From contig CAMLOU010000023.1 of NCBI GenBank assembly GCA_946481735.1, positions 1 to 39,135 of the forward strand: 39,135 bases of DNA, written 5' to 3'. The position numbers were made by a program, and so were the translations under genes. This document shows positions 29,913 through 38,044 of this stretch, one piece after another. Source of the stretch: an uncultured Cellvibrio sp. Its GTDB lineage: Bacteria; Pseudomonadota; Gammaproteobacteria; Pseudomonadales; Cellvibrionaceae. The notes under the pieces were generated by a model that was given only the letters and a program-made list of their open reading frames with translations, did no database searches and had not been told where the DNA came from. Numbering within the stretch: the stretch's first letter is position 1; every line of letters starts with the position of its first letter.

Positions 29913-30614
29913 TTATGTTGGTAAATTTTCAGGCCAGAGAAAATAAGCACCGAACCTCGCCTTGGCAACAAAACTTGCTCCGATATCTTCCCCCTCTTTC
30001 GTTAGCTTATGCCTTCCATCCTCAACAGCTAAATAGCCTTTTTGAGTCAGAAAATCTAGAGTTTCATCAGTACTTTTTCCTAACTTCTTCGCAAGCTTTG
30101 ATGTAGTTAGCCTTCCAGCTGGCATCTCTTCATTTTTATCTTCTTTTTCACTGCCTGACTCGGTGGTTATACGCTCAAGACTCACTCTTACTTCTTCACT
30201 TATCCGTATAATTCTTTGAGCTTCTTCGTATGCTTCTTTATATATTTCAGCATCTTCTGATCTGAGCAATAGAATGCCCATTTCATTGTTATTGACCTGG
30301 CTAAATTCGTATAGATTTAGACTGGTGATAATGCACACTTCTTCATTCAGATAGCATTTGGCGTGGAGGTTTTTGCAGAAGCTGGTACGAACATACGTCA
30401 GCTCATTAAGCCAATTGATCTCGGCGGGTAGCAGTTCGCTTTTTCCGTAAATAATTCTGACATCAATTTTTAAACGATTTTTATCTTCAAGTAGCTCTTT
30501 GATGCGATCATTTAGCTTTAAAAATGGGCTTATCAGTATGAGCCTATCCTTAGCATCTTTGATTAATTCTTCAAGAAAGTAATTTGTTGCGCTGGTGTTC
30601 AAAAACTTAGCCAT
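29913..30614 (-). CDS. PLD-like nuclease domain fused to winged-helix-like domain
   Basis: This 233-residue protein has one phospholipase D-type domain (about residues 1-125) with H84-x-K86, followed by E91 where the usual HKD motif has Asp, then SLN (N100) and NNNEMG (E111). One motif means it would act as a dimer, as NucA/Nuc do. An acidic linker (about 150-165) leads to a winged-helix-like domain (about 168-213: TTSKLAKKLGKSTDETLDFLTQKG) and an aromatic end (FGAYFLWPENLP). Enzymes of this fold cut nucleic acids or phosphodiesters; some PLD proteins act in phage defence. Activity is uncertain because of the Asp-to-Glu change. It is the largest gene of the island. Confidence 0.75.
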   Translation of the reverse strand: MAKFLNTSATNYFLEELIKDAKDRLILISPFLKLNDRIKELLEDKNRLKIDVRIIYGKSELLPAEINWLNELTYVRTSFCKNLHAKCYLNEEVCIITSLNLYEFSQVNNNEMGILLLRSEDAEIYKEAYEEAQRIIRISEEVRVSLERITTESGSEKEDKNEEMPAGRLTTSKLAKKLGKSTDETLDFLTQKGYLAVEDGRHKLTKEGEDIGASFVAKARFGAYFLWPENLPT

Positions 30615-30646
30615 TAGATAGTCCCTATAATTTACGTCTTGTTACT

Positions 30647-30829
30647 TTATTGAATCAATCGCTTTTCCGTATTTATCACTGTTTCTACTTTGCTTCGTTC
30701 CCTAGTAACTCTGCCGCTAATCTCAAGCGCCTTAATTCTTGCTAAGCGGCTTTTGTCATCGGAACCGGCATTTCTGACTTTTGGATTCGTGAGCAATCCG
30801 ATGCTTATGATTACATCAATCACCAGCAA
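30647..30829 (-). CDS. Possible small or truncated ORF upstream of the PLD-like gene
   Basis: Sixty codons on the minus strand from a TTG, with no ATG and no clear ribosome site. The product is hydrophobic at first, then basic and helical (SRLARIKALEISGRVTRERS). It may be the remaining 3' end of a gene cut at the island border. Weak. Confidence 0.25.
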   Translation of the reverse strand: MLVIDVIISIGLLTNPKVRNAGSDDKSRLARIKALEISGRVTRERSKVETVINTEKRLIQ

Positions 30830-30909
30830 ACCCGATAACTATAGTTAAGCGCCATCCAAAGATCAAAAAGATAGTCTCATCTCAAAAGCCTATCCCCAAT
30901 CAAAAAAAC

Positions 30910-30983
30910 AAAAAGCCCCTGACCATCCAATGGACAATCAGGGGCTTTTGCGGGATTCTGGTCGGAGCGAGAGGATTCGAACC
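30910..30983. repeat. Right direct repeat (att-like) of the tRNA-Pro island
   Basis: Same 74-nt sequence as 27704-27777, continuous with the rest of the intact tRNA-Pro gene. Confidence 0.85.
30911..30949 (-). terminator. Terminator of tRNA-Pro
   Basis: AAAAGCCCCTGA/TCAGGGGCTTTT, perfect 12-bp stem, 9 nt past the CCA end on the minus strand and followed by a T-run. Confidence 0.85.
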
Positions 30984-31035
30984 TCCGACCCCCTCGTCCC
31001 GAACGAGGTGCGCTACCGGACTGCGCTACGCTCCG
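30959..31035 (-). tRNA. proK: tRNA-Pro (anticodon CGG)
   Basis: The 77-nt gene folds as a cloverleaf: acceptor CGGAGCG/CGCTCCG, anticodon stem CCTCG/CGAGG with loop TTCGGGA (anticodon CGG at 30999-31001), T-arm GGAGG-TTCGAAT-CCTCT, discriminator A and encoded CCA. It closely resembles Escherichia coli ProK. Its 3' end is the integration target of the adjacent island; function is kept because the right repeat restores the end. The promoter is at 31063-31090 and the terminator at 30911-30949. Confidence 0.95.
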
Positions 31036-31062
31036 ACATTGGCCTTGTGGGGCCAGCGCGAA

Positions 31063-31090
31063 ATTATAATGATCGCGGCTGCGCTGTAAA
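31063..31090 (-). promoter_or_regulatory. Promoter of tRNA-Pro
   Basis: TTTACA (31085-31090), 16 bp, TATAAT (31063-31068) on the minus strand, followed by a GC-rich discriminator (GCGC), as in stringently controlled stable RNA genes. The start lies about 20 nt before the tRNA. Confidence 0.8.
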
Positions 31091-31116
31091 TGCCTTGAGC
31101 ATAAATATTTCGCGCA

Positions 31117-31146
31117 TAAAAAAACCGGCGCTACCAGGAGCGCCGG
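31117..31146 (-). terminator. Rho-independent terminator upstream of tRNA-Pro
   Basis: Minus strand CCGGCGC and GCGCCGG, 7-bp stem with 8-nt loop, followed by seven or more Ts. It ends transcription arriving from 31439-31768 or from a short RNA within 31147-31438. Confidence 0.8.
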
Positions 31147-31438
31147 AGAAGACCATACTAGAGTACAAATAAAGGGAGTTCCAACTGGCTTAAATCACTC
31201 CAACCGGTGCCGACTGCGCATCGCTGGATGCGATCACCAGTTACTCTAAGTATTGTCTGACAGGCGCATTCCGCCAGTTTTTGGAAGCCTGCAGTTAAAT
31301 TGATTGGCAATAAGCCAGATGAGGTGATGAACTTCGGCTATATGTTGATCACTTCTGTGCCGTTTGGCACGTTTTTGCGGCGATGCAGCGCAAATTCGCT
31401 CATGATGGCGCAATCTCAAACAAGCCAGCGACTGGTGT
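31147..31438 (-). ncRNA. Gene-free stretch; possible structured small RNA ending at the 31117 terminator
   Basis: No protein gene is seen in these 292 bases. On the minus strand there is a stem-loop CGCATC-CAGC-GATGCG (31217-31232), enclosed by AACTGGTG/CACCGGTT pairing with one G-U. It leads toward a strong terminator. This could be a small RNA or the 3' untranslated region of the gene at 31439. I cannot match a known RNA family. Confidence 0.25.
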
Positions 31439-31768
31439 TTAGCGCGAAGACAGGAAGACAGTATCGCCGATCAGGGATTCCAGCCGGGACGCAGTGCGCG
31501 AGCGGAGCACGTAGTCATCGAGTAGTTTGCGCAACTTGCCAAGCTTGATGCGCGCGGTGCGGAATTCGGTGGTGATGGGTTCGTAATCGAGGTGATGGTC
31601 TTGCACGCTGAGCTTGGCTAATTCCGAAAGCTCACTGTGGGTGGCGCTGATGATGTCGTAGAAAAAGTCTTTGTGTTCGATGGTGGCGGATTCCCAGTAG
31701 GCTTCGTCCAGCCCGACCAATAATTCCTCCAGAACTTTGACTGCTTCGGCAATACTGCTGTGGCTCAT
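31439..31768 (-). CDS. Conserved hypothetical protein, soluble helical
   Basis: From the ATG at 31768 it is 109 residues, mostly helical and acidic at the start (SIAEAVKVLEELLVGLDEAYWES), with heptad-like repeats (FRTARIKLGKLRKLLDDYVLRSR). It has no signal peptide or membrane helix. I do not recognise a named family. A longer frame to 31855 lacks a ribosome site. It is divergent from the LysE-type gene across a 134-bp gap. Confidence 0.6.
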   Translation of the reverse strand: MSHSSIAEAVKVLEELLVGLDEAYWESATIEHKDFFYDIISATHSELSELAKLSVQDHHLDYEPITTEFRTARIKLGKLRKLLDDYVLRSRTASRLESLIGDTVFLSSR

Positions 31769-31902
31769 ACCAATACCTGTGGGTGTGGGATGCTGTGCGA
31801 GGGGTTTGAATTGAGTATAGAAGACTTTCCACGGGCCAGAAAAATACCCTCGCACTGCAGCTCTGGGCTACACTAGCGCGCCCTGTTATCACCGCACCCA
31901 TC

Positions 31903-32529
31903 ATGCCACTTGATCAACTTCTGCTGTTTCTCACTGTGACGCTGTTTGTCTCTGCCAGCCCCGGGCCGGTGATGTTGTCGTGCCTTGCGAACGGCGGCCA
32001 GTATGGTGTGCGCAAGTCCTTATATGGCATGGCGGGCGCGAGCCTGGGCAATTTGCTATTGATGTTGCTGTCGGTGGTGGGGCTGGGCCTGGTGCTGAAC
32101 CGGGCGGAATGGTTGTTTGATCTGATCAAGTGGATCGGGGCGGCTTATCTGGTGTATCTCGGCTGGCAGTTGATGGTTAAGCCGGTACCGGCTTCGCTTG
32201 ATCCTCATACGCGCTTTACTACCTCGGCCTGGGTGTTGTTTTTCCAGTCTGTGGGGATTGCTGTGAGCAATCCTAAAGGGGTGATTTATTTCGGCGCGCT
32301 CTTTCCACAGTTCATTGCGCCGGACCGGCCTTTGCTAGCGCAGTTTGTGTTGCTGACCGTTATCTTTCTAGCGATGGATCTGACGTGGATGCTGATCTAT
32401 GCCGCCGGCGGCCGTTACATCCTTCGCTGGCTGAAGACGCCGCGCCACCATCGCTGGTTCAATCGGTTATCCGGCGGCGCACTGATGATGGCGGGCGTGT
32501 TATTGACGCTGACCGATAGCCAAAGCTGA
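31903..32529 (+). CDS. LysE/RhtB-family amino acid exporter
   Basis: The 208-residue protein has six hydrophobic helices and the family N-terminus, FVSASPGPVMLSCLANGGQYG with GASLGNLLLMLLS (about residues 16-52). LysE/RhtB proteins export amino acids such as lysine, threonine or homoserine lactone across the inner membrane, driven by proton exchange. The exact substrate cannot be told. It lies immediately upstream of the LacI gene (78-nt gap), but that gap holds an operator-like site, so the two are probably separate units. Confidence 0.9.
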   Translation: MPLDQLLLFLTVTLFVSASPGPVMLSCLANGGQYGVRKSLYGMAGASLGNLLLMLLSVVGLGLVLNRAEWLFDLIKWIGAAYLVYLGWQLMVKPVPASLDPHTRFTTSAWVLFFQSVGIAVSNPKGVIYFGALFPQFIAPDRPLLAQFVLLTVIFLAMDLTWMLIYAAGGRYILRWLKTPRHHRWFNRLSGGALMMAGVLLTLTDSQS

Positions 32530-32575
32530 CTTCCGCCTGTGGGCATCCGAACGGACAAAGCCGGCACTTTGGGCT

Positions 32576-32592
32576 ATGATGCACGCAATCAT
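32576..32592. promoter_or_regulatory. Putative LacI-family operator upstream of the regulator gene
   Basis: ATGAT-GC-ACGCAATCAT, inverted ATGAT/ATCAT arms, ending 15 nt before the lacI-family ATG. The 10-mer ACGCAATCAT recurs at 33785 and 33836. Position suggests autoregulation. Confidence 0.55.
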
Positions 32593-32607
32593 CCTGCAAA
32601 AGACACC

Positions 32608-33657
32608 ATGAAAGATAAAAAACCCAAACAGTCACGCAATCCTCAAAAAGCTCACAAGAAAGCGCCCACCCTGATCGATGTCGCCAAGGTGGCCGGGGTT
32701 TCGCCTATCAGTGTATCGCGCACGCTGAACCAACCGGAGCTGGTGTCAGAAGAGATTCAACAGAAGGTGCGCGATGCCATTACCCGCACCGGTTATGTCC
32801 CCAATATGCTGGCCGGCAGCCTGGCCACCCGCAGCAGCCGGCTGGTGGCCCTGATTGTGCCGACCATTGCCAACTCCATCTTTGCCGATACCGTGCAAGC
32901 CATTACCGATACCCTGGCGCAGGCGGGTTATCAAACACTGTTGGGGCTGTCGGCGTACGACAAGCACCAGGAGGAGGAGCTGCTTAAAGCCATCCTCGGC
33001 AATCGGCCGGACGGCATTATCCTGACCGGTACTTTCCATGCGGAAGGCACCCATCAACGCCTGCTCAATACCCGCATTCCCGTGGTAGAAACCTGGGACC
33101 TCGCCCCTAATCCCATCGATACACTGGTCGGGTTTTCCCACACAGAAGTGGGCAAGGCGGTAGGTGAATACTTACTTGCCAAAGGCTACCGCCGCTTTGC
33201 CTCGGTGTCTGCCAACGATCAACGGGCGGTGCGCCGTTTTGCTGGCTTTGCTGCCGCCCTGCGCGACGCCGGGATTGAACACCTGGCCAGCCGCACGGTT
33301 CCCACGCCAGCCCGCTTCCGCCAGGGGCGGGAAAACCTGGCCGCCTTGCTGGATAGCGGCGAGGTGTTTGATGCGGTCTATTGCAGTTCGGACACCCTGG
33401 CCCACGGCGTTATTGCTGAAGCCCTGCACCGCAACATCCGCATCCCCGAGGATCTTGCGGTTATCGGCTTTGGCAATCTGGATTTTTCCGCCCACACCTA
33501 CCCGGCGATTACCACCGTAGGCATCAAAGGTGCGGAGATCGGGCGGCTCGCGGCAGAAGCCCTGATCGCCAAGATGGACGAATCCACCCCGCCCGATGGC
33601 AATTCACCCCGCATTATCGACGTTGGCTTCAATATCCTCGAACGCGAAAGCACCTGA
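32608..33657 (+). CDS. LacI-family transcriptional regulator (GntR/IdnR-like)
   Basis: From the ATG at 32608 it is 349 residues (a GTG 69 nt upstream is rejected). A basic N-terminus leads to the LacI helix-turn-helix and hinge (TLIDVAKVAGVSPISVSRTL, about residues 20-40) and a periplasmic-binding-like effector domain from about 80. The hinge region (YVPNMLAGSLATRSSRLVALIVP) resembles GntR/IdnR-type gluconate regulators. The gene precedes a sugar-acid catabolic operon, whose control is its likely role; the inducer would be a sugar acid or its keto-deoxy derivative. Putative operators with a shared ACGCAATCAT motif lie before this gene and before the dehydratase. Confidence 0.92.
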   Translation: MKDKKPKQSRNPQKAHKKAPTLIDVAKVAGVSPISVSRTLNQPELVSEEIQQKVRDAITRTGYVPNMLAGSLATRSSRLVALIVPTIANSIFADTVQAITDTLAQAGYQTLLGLSAYDKHQEEELLKAILGNRPDGIILTGTFHAEGTHQRLLNTRIPVVETWDLAPNPIDTLVGFSHTEVGKAVGEYLLAKGYRRFASVSANDQRAVRRFAGFAAALRDAGIEHLASRTVPTPARFRQGRENLAALLDSGEVFDAVYCSSDTLAHGVIAEALHRNIRIPEDLAVIGFGNLDFSAHTYPAITTVGIKGAEIGRLAAEALIAKMDESTPPDGNSPRIIDVGFNILEREST

Positions 33658-33777
33658 TTTTTCAGCCAATCCTGCCGCTATTCCCTCTATTTATTCATCC
33701 GTTTCTGACGGTGAATGTCGTCGATCGCGCTGCGATCTGTGCGGCGAACGTGTCGACTTCTTTGCTATTCGTAATCA

Positions 33778-33794
33778 ATGATAAACGCAATCAT
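33778..33794. promoter_or_regulatory. Putative LacI-family operator 1 of the pentonate operon
   Basis: ATGAT-AA-ACGCAATCAT, matching the site before the lacI-family gene at all fixed positions. It lies in the 299-nt gap before the dehydratase; no other gene is present in that gap. Confidence 0.55.
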
Positions 33795-33830
33795 TAAATA
33801 AAATTCCATTTTATGCTTGAAATGATCCAC

Positions 33831-33845
33831 TGATTACGCAATCAT
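33831..33845. promoter_or_regulatory. Putative LacI-family operator 2 of the pentonate operon
   Basis: TGATTACGCAATCA is a 14-bp near-palindrome with a CG centre, sharing ACGCAATCAT with the other two sites. The spacing to operator 1 (51 bp) is close to five helical turns. Confidence 0.55.
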
Positions 33846-33956
33846 GATTCGCATCAACCAGCGGAAGCCCAGCATTCCGCAAAAAAATAATAATGTGAGC
33901 ATCGCCGTCAGACGGTCGTACCCGCCATGGGGCGCTCACACCCGAGAGAAAGCATC

Positions 33957-35699
33957 ATGCAATCACCCAAAAAAACCCCTGAGGAGCTGCGCAGCCATCG
34001 CTGGTATGGCGTGAAAGACCTGCGCTCTTTCGGCCACCGCTCCCGCACGGCCCAAATGGGCTTTACCTCCCAGGATTACGCCGGCAAGCCTGTGGTGGCG
34101 ATCATCAATACCTGGAGCGACATCAACCCCTGCCACACCCACTTCAAACAGCGGGTGGAAGAGGTGAAACGCGGCATCTGGCAGGCCGGTGGATTTCCCA
34201 TCGAACTGCCCGCATCGACATTATCCGAGCCCTTTCAGAAACCCACGGCCATGCTCTATCGCAACTTGTTGGCGATGGAAACCGAGGAATTGTTGCGCGC
34301 TTACCCGGCAGACGGCGCGGTGCTGATGGGCGGTTGCGACAAAACCACGCCGGCCATGTTGATGGGCGCGATCAGCATGGATTTGCCGGTGATCTTTGTC
34401 CCCGCCGGCCCCATGCTGCGTGGCAATTGGCAAGGCGCAACCCTCGGCAGCGGCTCGGATACCTGGAAATATTGGGCGGAATTGCGCGCGGGCAATATTA
34501 CCGAGCAGGATTGGCAGGGCGTTGAAAACGGCATCGCGCGCTCGCCCGGCCACTGCATGACCATGGGCACCGCGTCCACCATGACCAGCGTGGCGGAAAC
34601 ATTGGGGTTTACCTTGCCGGGCGCAGCGTCGATCCCCGCGCCCGATTCGCGTCACGCGCAGATGGCATCACTTTCCGGGCGCCGCATTGTGGAAATGATC
34701 TGGGAAGACCTGAAGCCCTCGGACATCATCACGCCCGCCGCGTTTGATAACGCCATTCGTGTTGCACTGGCGTTATCAGGCTCGACTAATTCCATCGTGC
34801 ATATTGTGGCGCTAGCGCGTCGCGCGGGTATCGACCTGACACTGGACCGCTTTGATGAACTTGCGCGCGATACGCCGATACTCGCCAACCTGCGCCCTGC
34901 AGGACGCTACTTAATGGAAGATTTTTATTACGCCGGTGGCCTGCCCGCGTTATTAAATAATCTGCGCGATTTACTCGACCTGCAACAAAAGACCATCACC
35001 GGCAAAACCCTGGGTGAAAATATTGAAGGCGCAAAAGTGTTTAACGAGGACGTGATTCGCACACGTGAAAATCCTTTGGCAACCAGCGATGGTATTGCCG
35101 TGCTGCGCGGCAACATTGCGCCCAACGGTGCCGTAATCAAACCGCCGGCCGCCGAACCGCATTTGTTAAAACACACCGGCAAAGCCGTGGTGTTTGAAAG
35201 TTACGCCGACATGGCCGCGCGTATTGACGCACCGGATCTGGATATTGATGAACACTCCATCATCGTCTTGAAAAACGCGGGGCCCCAAGGTGCGCCGGGC
35301 ATGCCCGAGTGGGGCCAGTTACCGATTCCACAAAAATTATTAGCGCGCGGTGTGCGCGACATGGTGCGTATCTCTGACGCGCGCATGAGCGGTACCAGTT
35401 ACGGCGCCTGTGTTTTACACGTTGCACCGGAGTCGTATGTCGGCGGCCCTTTTGCGCTGGTACAAAACGGCGATTTGATTGAGCTGGATGTTCCGGCACG
35501 CAAATTAAATCTGCTCATCAGCGATGCTGAGCTGGCCGCGCGCCAGGCGCGCTGGGTTGCGCCGGAGCCAAAGTTCGAACGCGGTTACGGCAAGCTGTAT
35601 CAACGTCACGTAAGCCAGGCGGATAAGGGTTGCGACTTTGATTTCCTGGAAACTATTCCGGTGAAGCACCTGGATGCCGGTGAGCCGGAAATTCACTGA
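33957..35699 (+). CDS. IlvD/Edd-family sugar-acid dehydratase (likely L-arabinonate/D-xylonate type)
   Basis: From the ATG at 33957 (GAGAGAAA upstream) it is 580 residues. It would remove water from a pentonate to give 2-keto-3-deoxypentonate. The [2Fe-2S] cysteines C59 (DINPCHTH), C127 (GGCDKTTPA) and C200 ([12 protein letters not shown]) are spaced as in characterised L-arabinonate and D-xylonate dehydratases, as I recall them. K129 is the metal-binding lysine, and [11 protein letters not shown] carries the catalytic serine (S478). The KPTAML and NTWSD segments favour a pentonate-type enzyme over IlvD itself. It is the first of four genes, 18 nt before the DHDPS-family gene. Other aldonates (galactonate, fuconate) remain possible. 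Confidence 0.88.
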   Translation: MQSPKKTPEELRSHRWYGVKDLRSFGHRSRTAQMGFTSQDYAGKPVVAIINTWSDINPCHTHFKQRVEEVKRGIWQAGGFPIELPASTLSEPFQKPTAMLYRNLLAMETEELLRAYPADGAVLMGGCDKTTPAMLMGAISMDLPVIFVPAGPMLRGNWQGATLGSGSDTWKYWAELRAGNITEQDWQGVENGIARSPGHCMTMGTASTMTSVAETLGFTLPGAASIPAPDSRHAQMASLSGRRIVEMIWEDLKPSDIITPAAFDNAIRVALALSGSTNSIVHIVALARRAGIDLTLDRFDELARDTPILANLRPAGRYLMEDFYYAGGLPALLNNLRDLLDLQQKTITGKTLGENIEGAKVFNEDVIRTRENPLATSDGIAVLRGNIAPNGAVIKPPAAEPHLLKHTGKAVVFESYADMAARIDAPDLDIDEHSIIVLKNAGPQGAPGMPEWGQLPIPQKLLARGVRDMVRISDARMSGTSYGACVLHVAPESYVGGPFALVQNGDLIELDVPARKLNLLISDAELAARQARWVAPEPKFERGYGKLYQRHVSQADKGCDFDFLETIPVKHLDAGEPEIH

Positions 35700-35717
35700 A
35701 TAGAGTGAGAGCAAATA

Positions 35718-36620
35718 ATGAAGAGTATTCAAACGGCGCTCGCCGGTATCTCCGGTGTTCACGTCACACCCTTTGGTGATGACGGTGAAATTCATGAAGC
35801 GCAGTTACGCAAGGTTGTCGATGGAATTGCCAGCGCTGGCATTCACAACATTGTCACCGGTGGCAACACCGGTGAATTTTATGCACAGGACCTGGCAGAA
35901 ATCTGTCGGGTGTACGAAGTCGCCGTAGAAGCCAACGCGGGGCGTGCATTGATCACCGCCGGCGTCGGGCGCAGTGCACGGGAAGCCATTACATTGGCGG
36001 CTGCCGCCAAAGATGCCGGTGTCGATGCCCTGATGATCCACCAACCGCCCGATCCGTTTTGCTCGCCGCGTGTGGTCGTGGATTACATCAAACAAATTGC
36101 CGAGTCTACTGACCTTCCGATCATCGCTTATGCGCGCAGCCCCGGCTTGCTGCCGGAACATTTTGTGCGCATGGGCGAGATAGATAATGTGGTTGCAATT
36201 AAATATGCTGTGCCTGATCCCTTGCGTTTGGCGGAATGCATTCGCGCAACCCAAGGGCAAGCCTTGCAATGGATTTGCGGCCTGGCAGAAAGCTGGGCGT
36301 TGCCTTTTTATGCTTGCGGTGCGCGCGGCTTTACCTCGGGCCTGGTCAACGTTAACCCGGCATTATCGCTACGCATTTATGCCGCACTGGAGGAAAATGA
36401 TCTCGCCAGAGCGCGCGCACTGGTTGATGCCATCGCCGATTTTGAACAGATGCGCACACTGGAAAGCAACGGCGCAAACGTGACCGTTGTGAAAGAAGCC
36501 ATGAATCAACTTGGTATTGCCGTAGGCGCTGTACGCGCGCCGGGTGTTATCGCCCTGAATCCCGGCCAGCGTGAGAGACTGGCCGTTTTGCTGGACGATT
36601 GGCTCAGGTTATCAATTTGA
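35718..36620 (+). CDS. DHDPS/NAL-family enzyme, probable 2-keto-3-deoxypentonate dehydratase
   Basis: The 300-residue protein is a TIM barrel of the dihydrodipicolinate synthase family, with the Schiff-base lysine K162 (AIKYA), Tyr138 (IIAYARS) and the substrate-binding GGNTGEF loop (about 48-54). In the L-arabinose/D-xylose (Weimberg) route, members of this family dehydrate 2-keto-3-deoxypentonate to 2-oxoglutarate semialdehyde. The next enzyme in this operon is the matching semialdehyde dehydrogenase, which supports that role over aldolase cleavage. A 5-keto-4-deoxyglucarate dehydratase is the main alternative. GAGAG lies before the ATG. Confidence 0.85.
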   Translation: MKSIQTALAGISGVHVTPFGDDGEIHEAQLRKVVDGIASAGIHNIVTGGNTGEFYAQDLAEICRVYEVAVEANAGRALITAGVGRSAREAITLAAAAKDAGVDALMIHQPPDPFCSPRVVVDYIKQIAESTDLPIIAYARSPGLLPEHFVRMGEIDNVVAIKYAVPDPLRLAECIRATQGQALQWICGLAESWALPFYACGARGFTSGLVNVNPALSLRIYAALEENDLARARALVDAIADFEQMRTLESNGANVTVVKEAMNQLGIAVGAVRAPGVIALNPGQRERLAVLLDDWLRLSI

Positions 36621-36718
36621 TTATTACGGTTTAACGATTGTTCGCGCAGGGATGCACCTTTTCTTACTCGCCATAACGATAAAACCAACAATAATGTATA
36701 ACAATTGGAGACGTCATT

Positions 36719-38041
36719 ATGCTCACCGACGATTCGGGGCTGAAGCTCACAGATGCCACAGCGCCGCCCACCAAAACCCGTTACCTGATGTTGGCACTGA
36801 TTTTTTTTGCCACCGTGATCAATTACGTTGATCGCACCAACCTCGCGGTGGTTGCACCAATCCTGTCGAAAGACTTAAACCTCTCACCCGTACAGATGGG
36901 GTTGTTATTCTCCGCGTTTGCCTGGACCTATGCCTTCGCTAATTTACCCGGCGGTTATCTGGTAGATCGTTTGGGATCGCGGGTCGCTTACGGCTGGTCA
37001 TTATTTTTATGGTCGGCTGCAACCTTTGTGCAGGGTGCCGTCGGCAGTTTTGCCGCGCTCTTTGGTTTGCGTTTAGCGGTGGGCGCAGCAGAGGCCCCGG
37101 CCTTCCCGTCTAACAACCGCGTGGTCACCATGTGGTTTCCCAAAAGTGAACGCGGTTCTGCCACCAGTTTTTATGTCGTGGGCCAATACATCGGTACCGC
37201 GATGTTTACGCCGTTATTGTTCTGGATTGCGTCGCATTATGGCTGGCGCGAAGTGTTTTATGTCACGGGTGGCTTGGGCATTTTATTTGCCATTGTGTGG
37301 TTCAAATTGTATCGCGACCCGAAAGATAGCAAGCGGGTTAATGCGGAAGAGCTGCGCTACATTGAGGCAGGCGGCGCCTTGACTGGTGGCATAACACAGG
37401 CAAATTTTCAATGGTCGCTGGTATGGCAATTATTTGAGCATCGCCAGATCTGGGCGATTTGTATTGGCAAGTTCGCGATCTCTTCAACACTGTTTTTTTT
37501 CCTGACTTGGTTCCCCACTTACCTGGTAGAAGCGCGCGGCATGACCATGTTAAAAGCAGGTTTCTTTGCGGTGCTGCCTTACATTGCAGCGAGCATTGGC
37601 GTGTTGCTCGGCGGCTATTGGTCGGACGCGTTGTTGAAACGCGGTTACTCCATGTCGGTGGCACGCAAGCTGCCGATTGTAACCGGCTTTTTGCTCGCCT
37701 CGACCATTTTCCTCGCCAACTTCACCACGTCTAACCTGATAGCCATCGCTATTTTATCCTTCGCGTTTTTTGCACAGGGCGTGTCATCCATGTCCTGGGC
37801 CATCATCTCGGAAGTTGCGCCGAAAGAATTGATCGGCATGACCGGCGGTGTGTGTAATTTTGCGGGCAACCTGGCAGGCATCGCCATGCCGATTGCGATT
37901 GGTTATATCCTTGCGCATACCGGCTCGTTTAATTGGGCCCTGGGGCTGGTGGGTATTGCTGCAATAACCGGCGCCCTGTCTTACACCTTTTTGTTGGGCC
38001 CGGTAAAACGCATCCAGTTGCGTCACGCGGCGGAGGACTAA
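36719..38041 (+). CDS. MFS sugar-acid transporter (ACS family, hexuronate/glucarate-like)
   Basis: The 440-residue protein has about 12 membrane helices and the anion:cation symporter family signatures: NYVDRTNLAVVAP in helix 1, GYLVDRLGSR in the first cytoplasmic loop, and LRLAVGAAEAPAFPSNNRVVTMWFP in the helix 4-5 region. Relatives (ExuT, GudP, DgoT) carry uronates and aldonates with protons, so it probably brings in the pentonate used by this operon. A GGAG ribosome site lies 9 nt before the ATG; the ALDH gene starts 3 nt after the stop. Confidence 0.92.
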   Translation: MLTDDSGLKLTDATAPPTKTRYLMLALIFFATVINYVDRTNLAVVAPILSKDLNLSPVQMGLLFSAFAWTYAFANLPGGYLVDRLGSRVAYGWSLFLWSAATFVQGAVGSFAALFGLRLAVGAAEAPAFPSNNRVVTMWFPKSERGSATSFYVVGQYIGTAMFTPLLFWIASHYGWREVFYVTGGLGILFAIVWFKLYRDPKDSKRVNAEELRYIEAGGALTGGITQANFQWSLVWQLFEHRQIWAICIGKFAISSTLFFFLTWFPTYLVEARGMTMLKAGFFAVLPYIAASIGVLLGGYWSDALLKRGYSMSVARKLPIVTGFLLASTIFLANFTTSNLIAIAILSFAFFAQGVSSMSWAIISEVAPKELIGMTGGVCNFAGNLAGIAMPIAIGYILAHTGSFNWALGLVGIAAITGALSYTFLLGPVKRIQLRHAAED

Positions 38042-38044
38042 ACC

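Larger units (their letters stand above)
27704..30983. mobile_element. Small genomic island in the 3' end of tRNA-Pro(CGG)
   Basis: A 74-nt sequence at 27704-27777 recurs at 30910-30983 with only two mismatches. It consists of a terminator and the last 25 nt of tRNA-Pro. The intact tRNA lies at the right; a 3' fragment remains at the left. This is the pattern left when a tyrosine recombinase inserts an element into a tRNA gene. The 3.1 kb between is clearly AT-richer than its flanks and holds small ORFs, a PLD-like gene and strong hairpins, with no integrase. It is probably a decayed or non-autonomous element. Confidence 0.8.
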
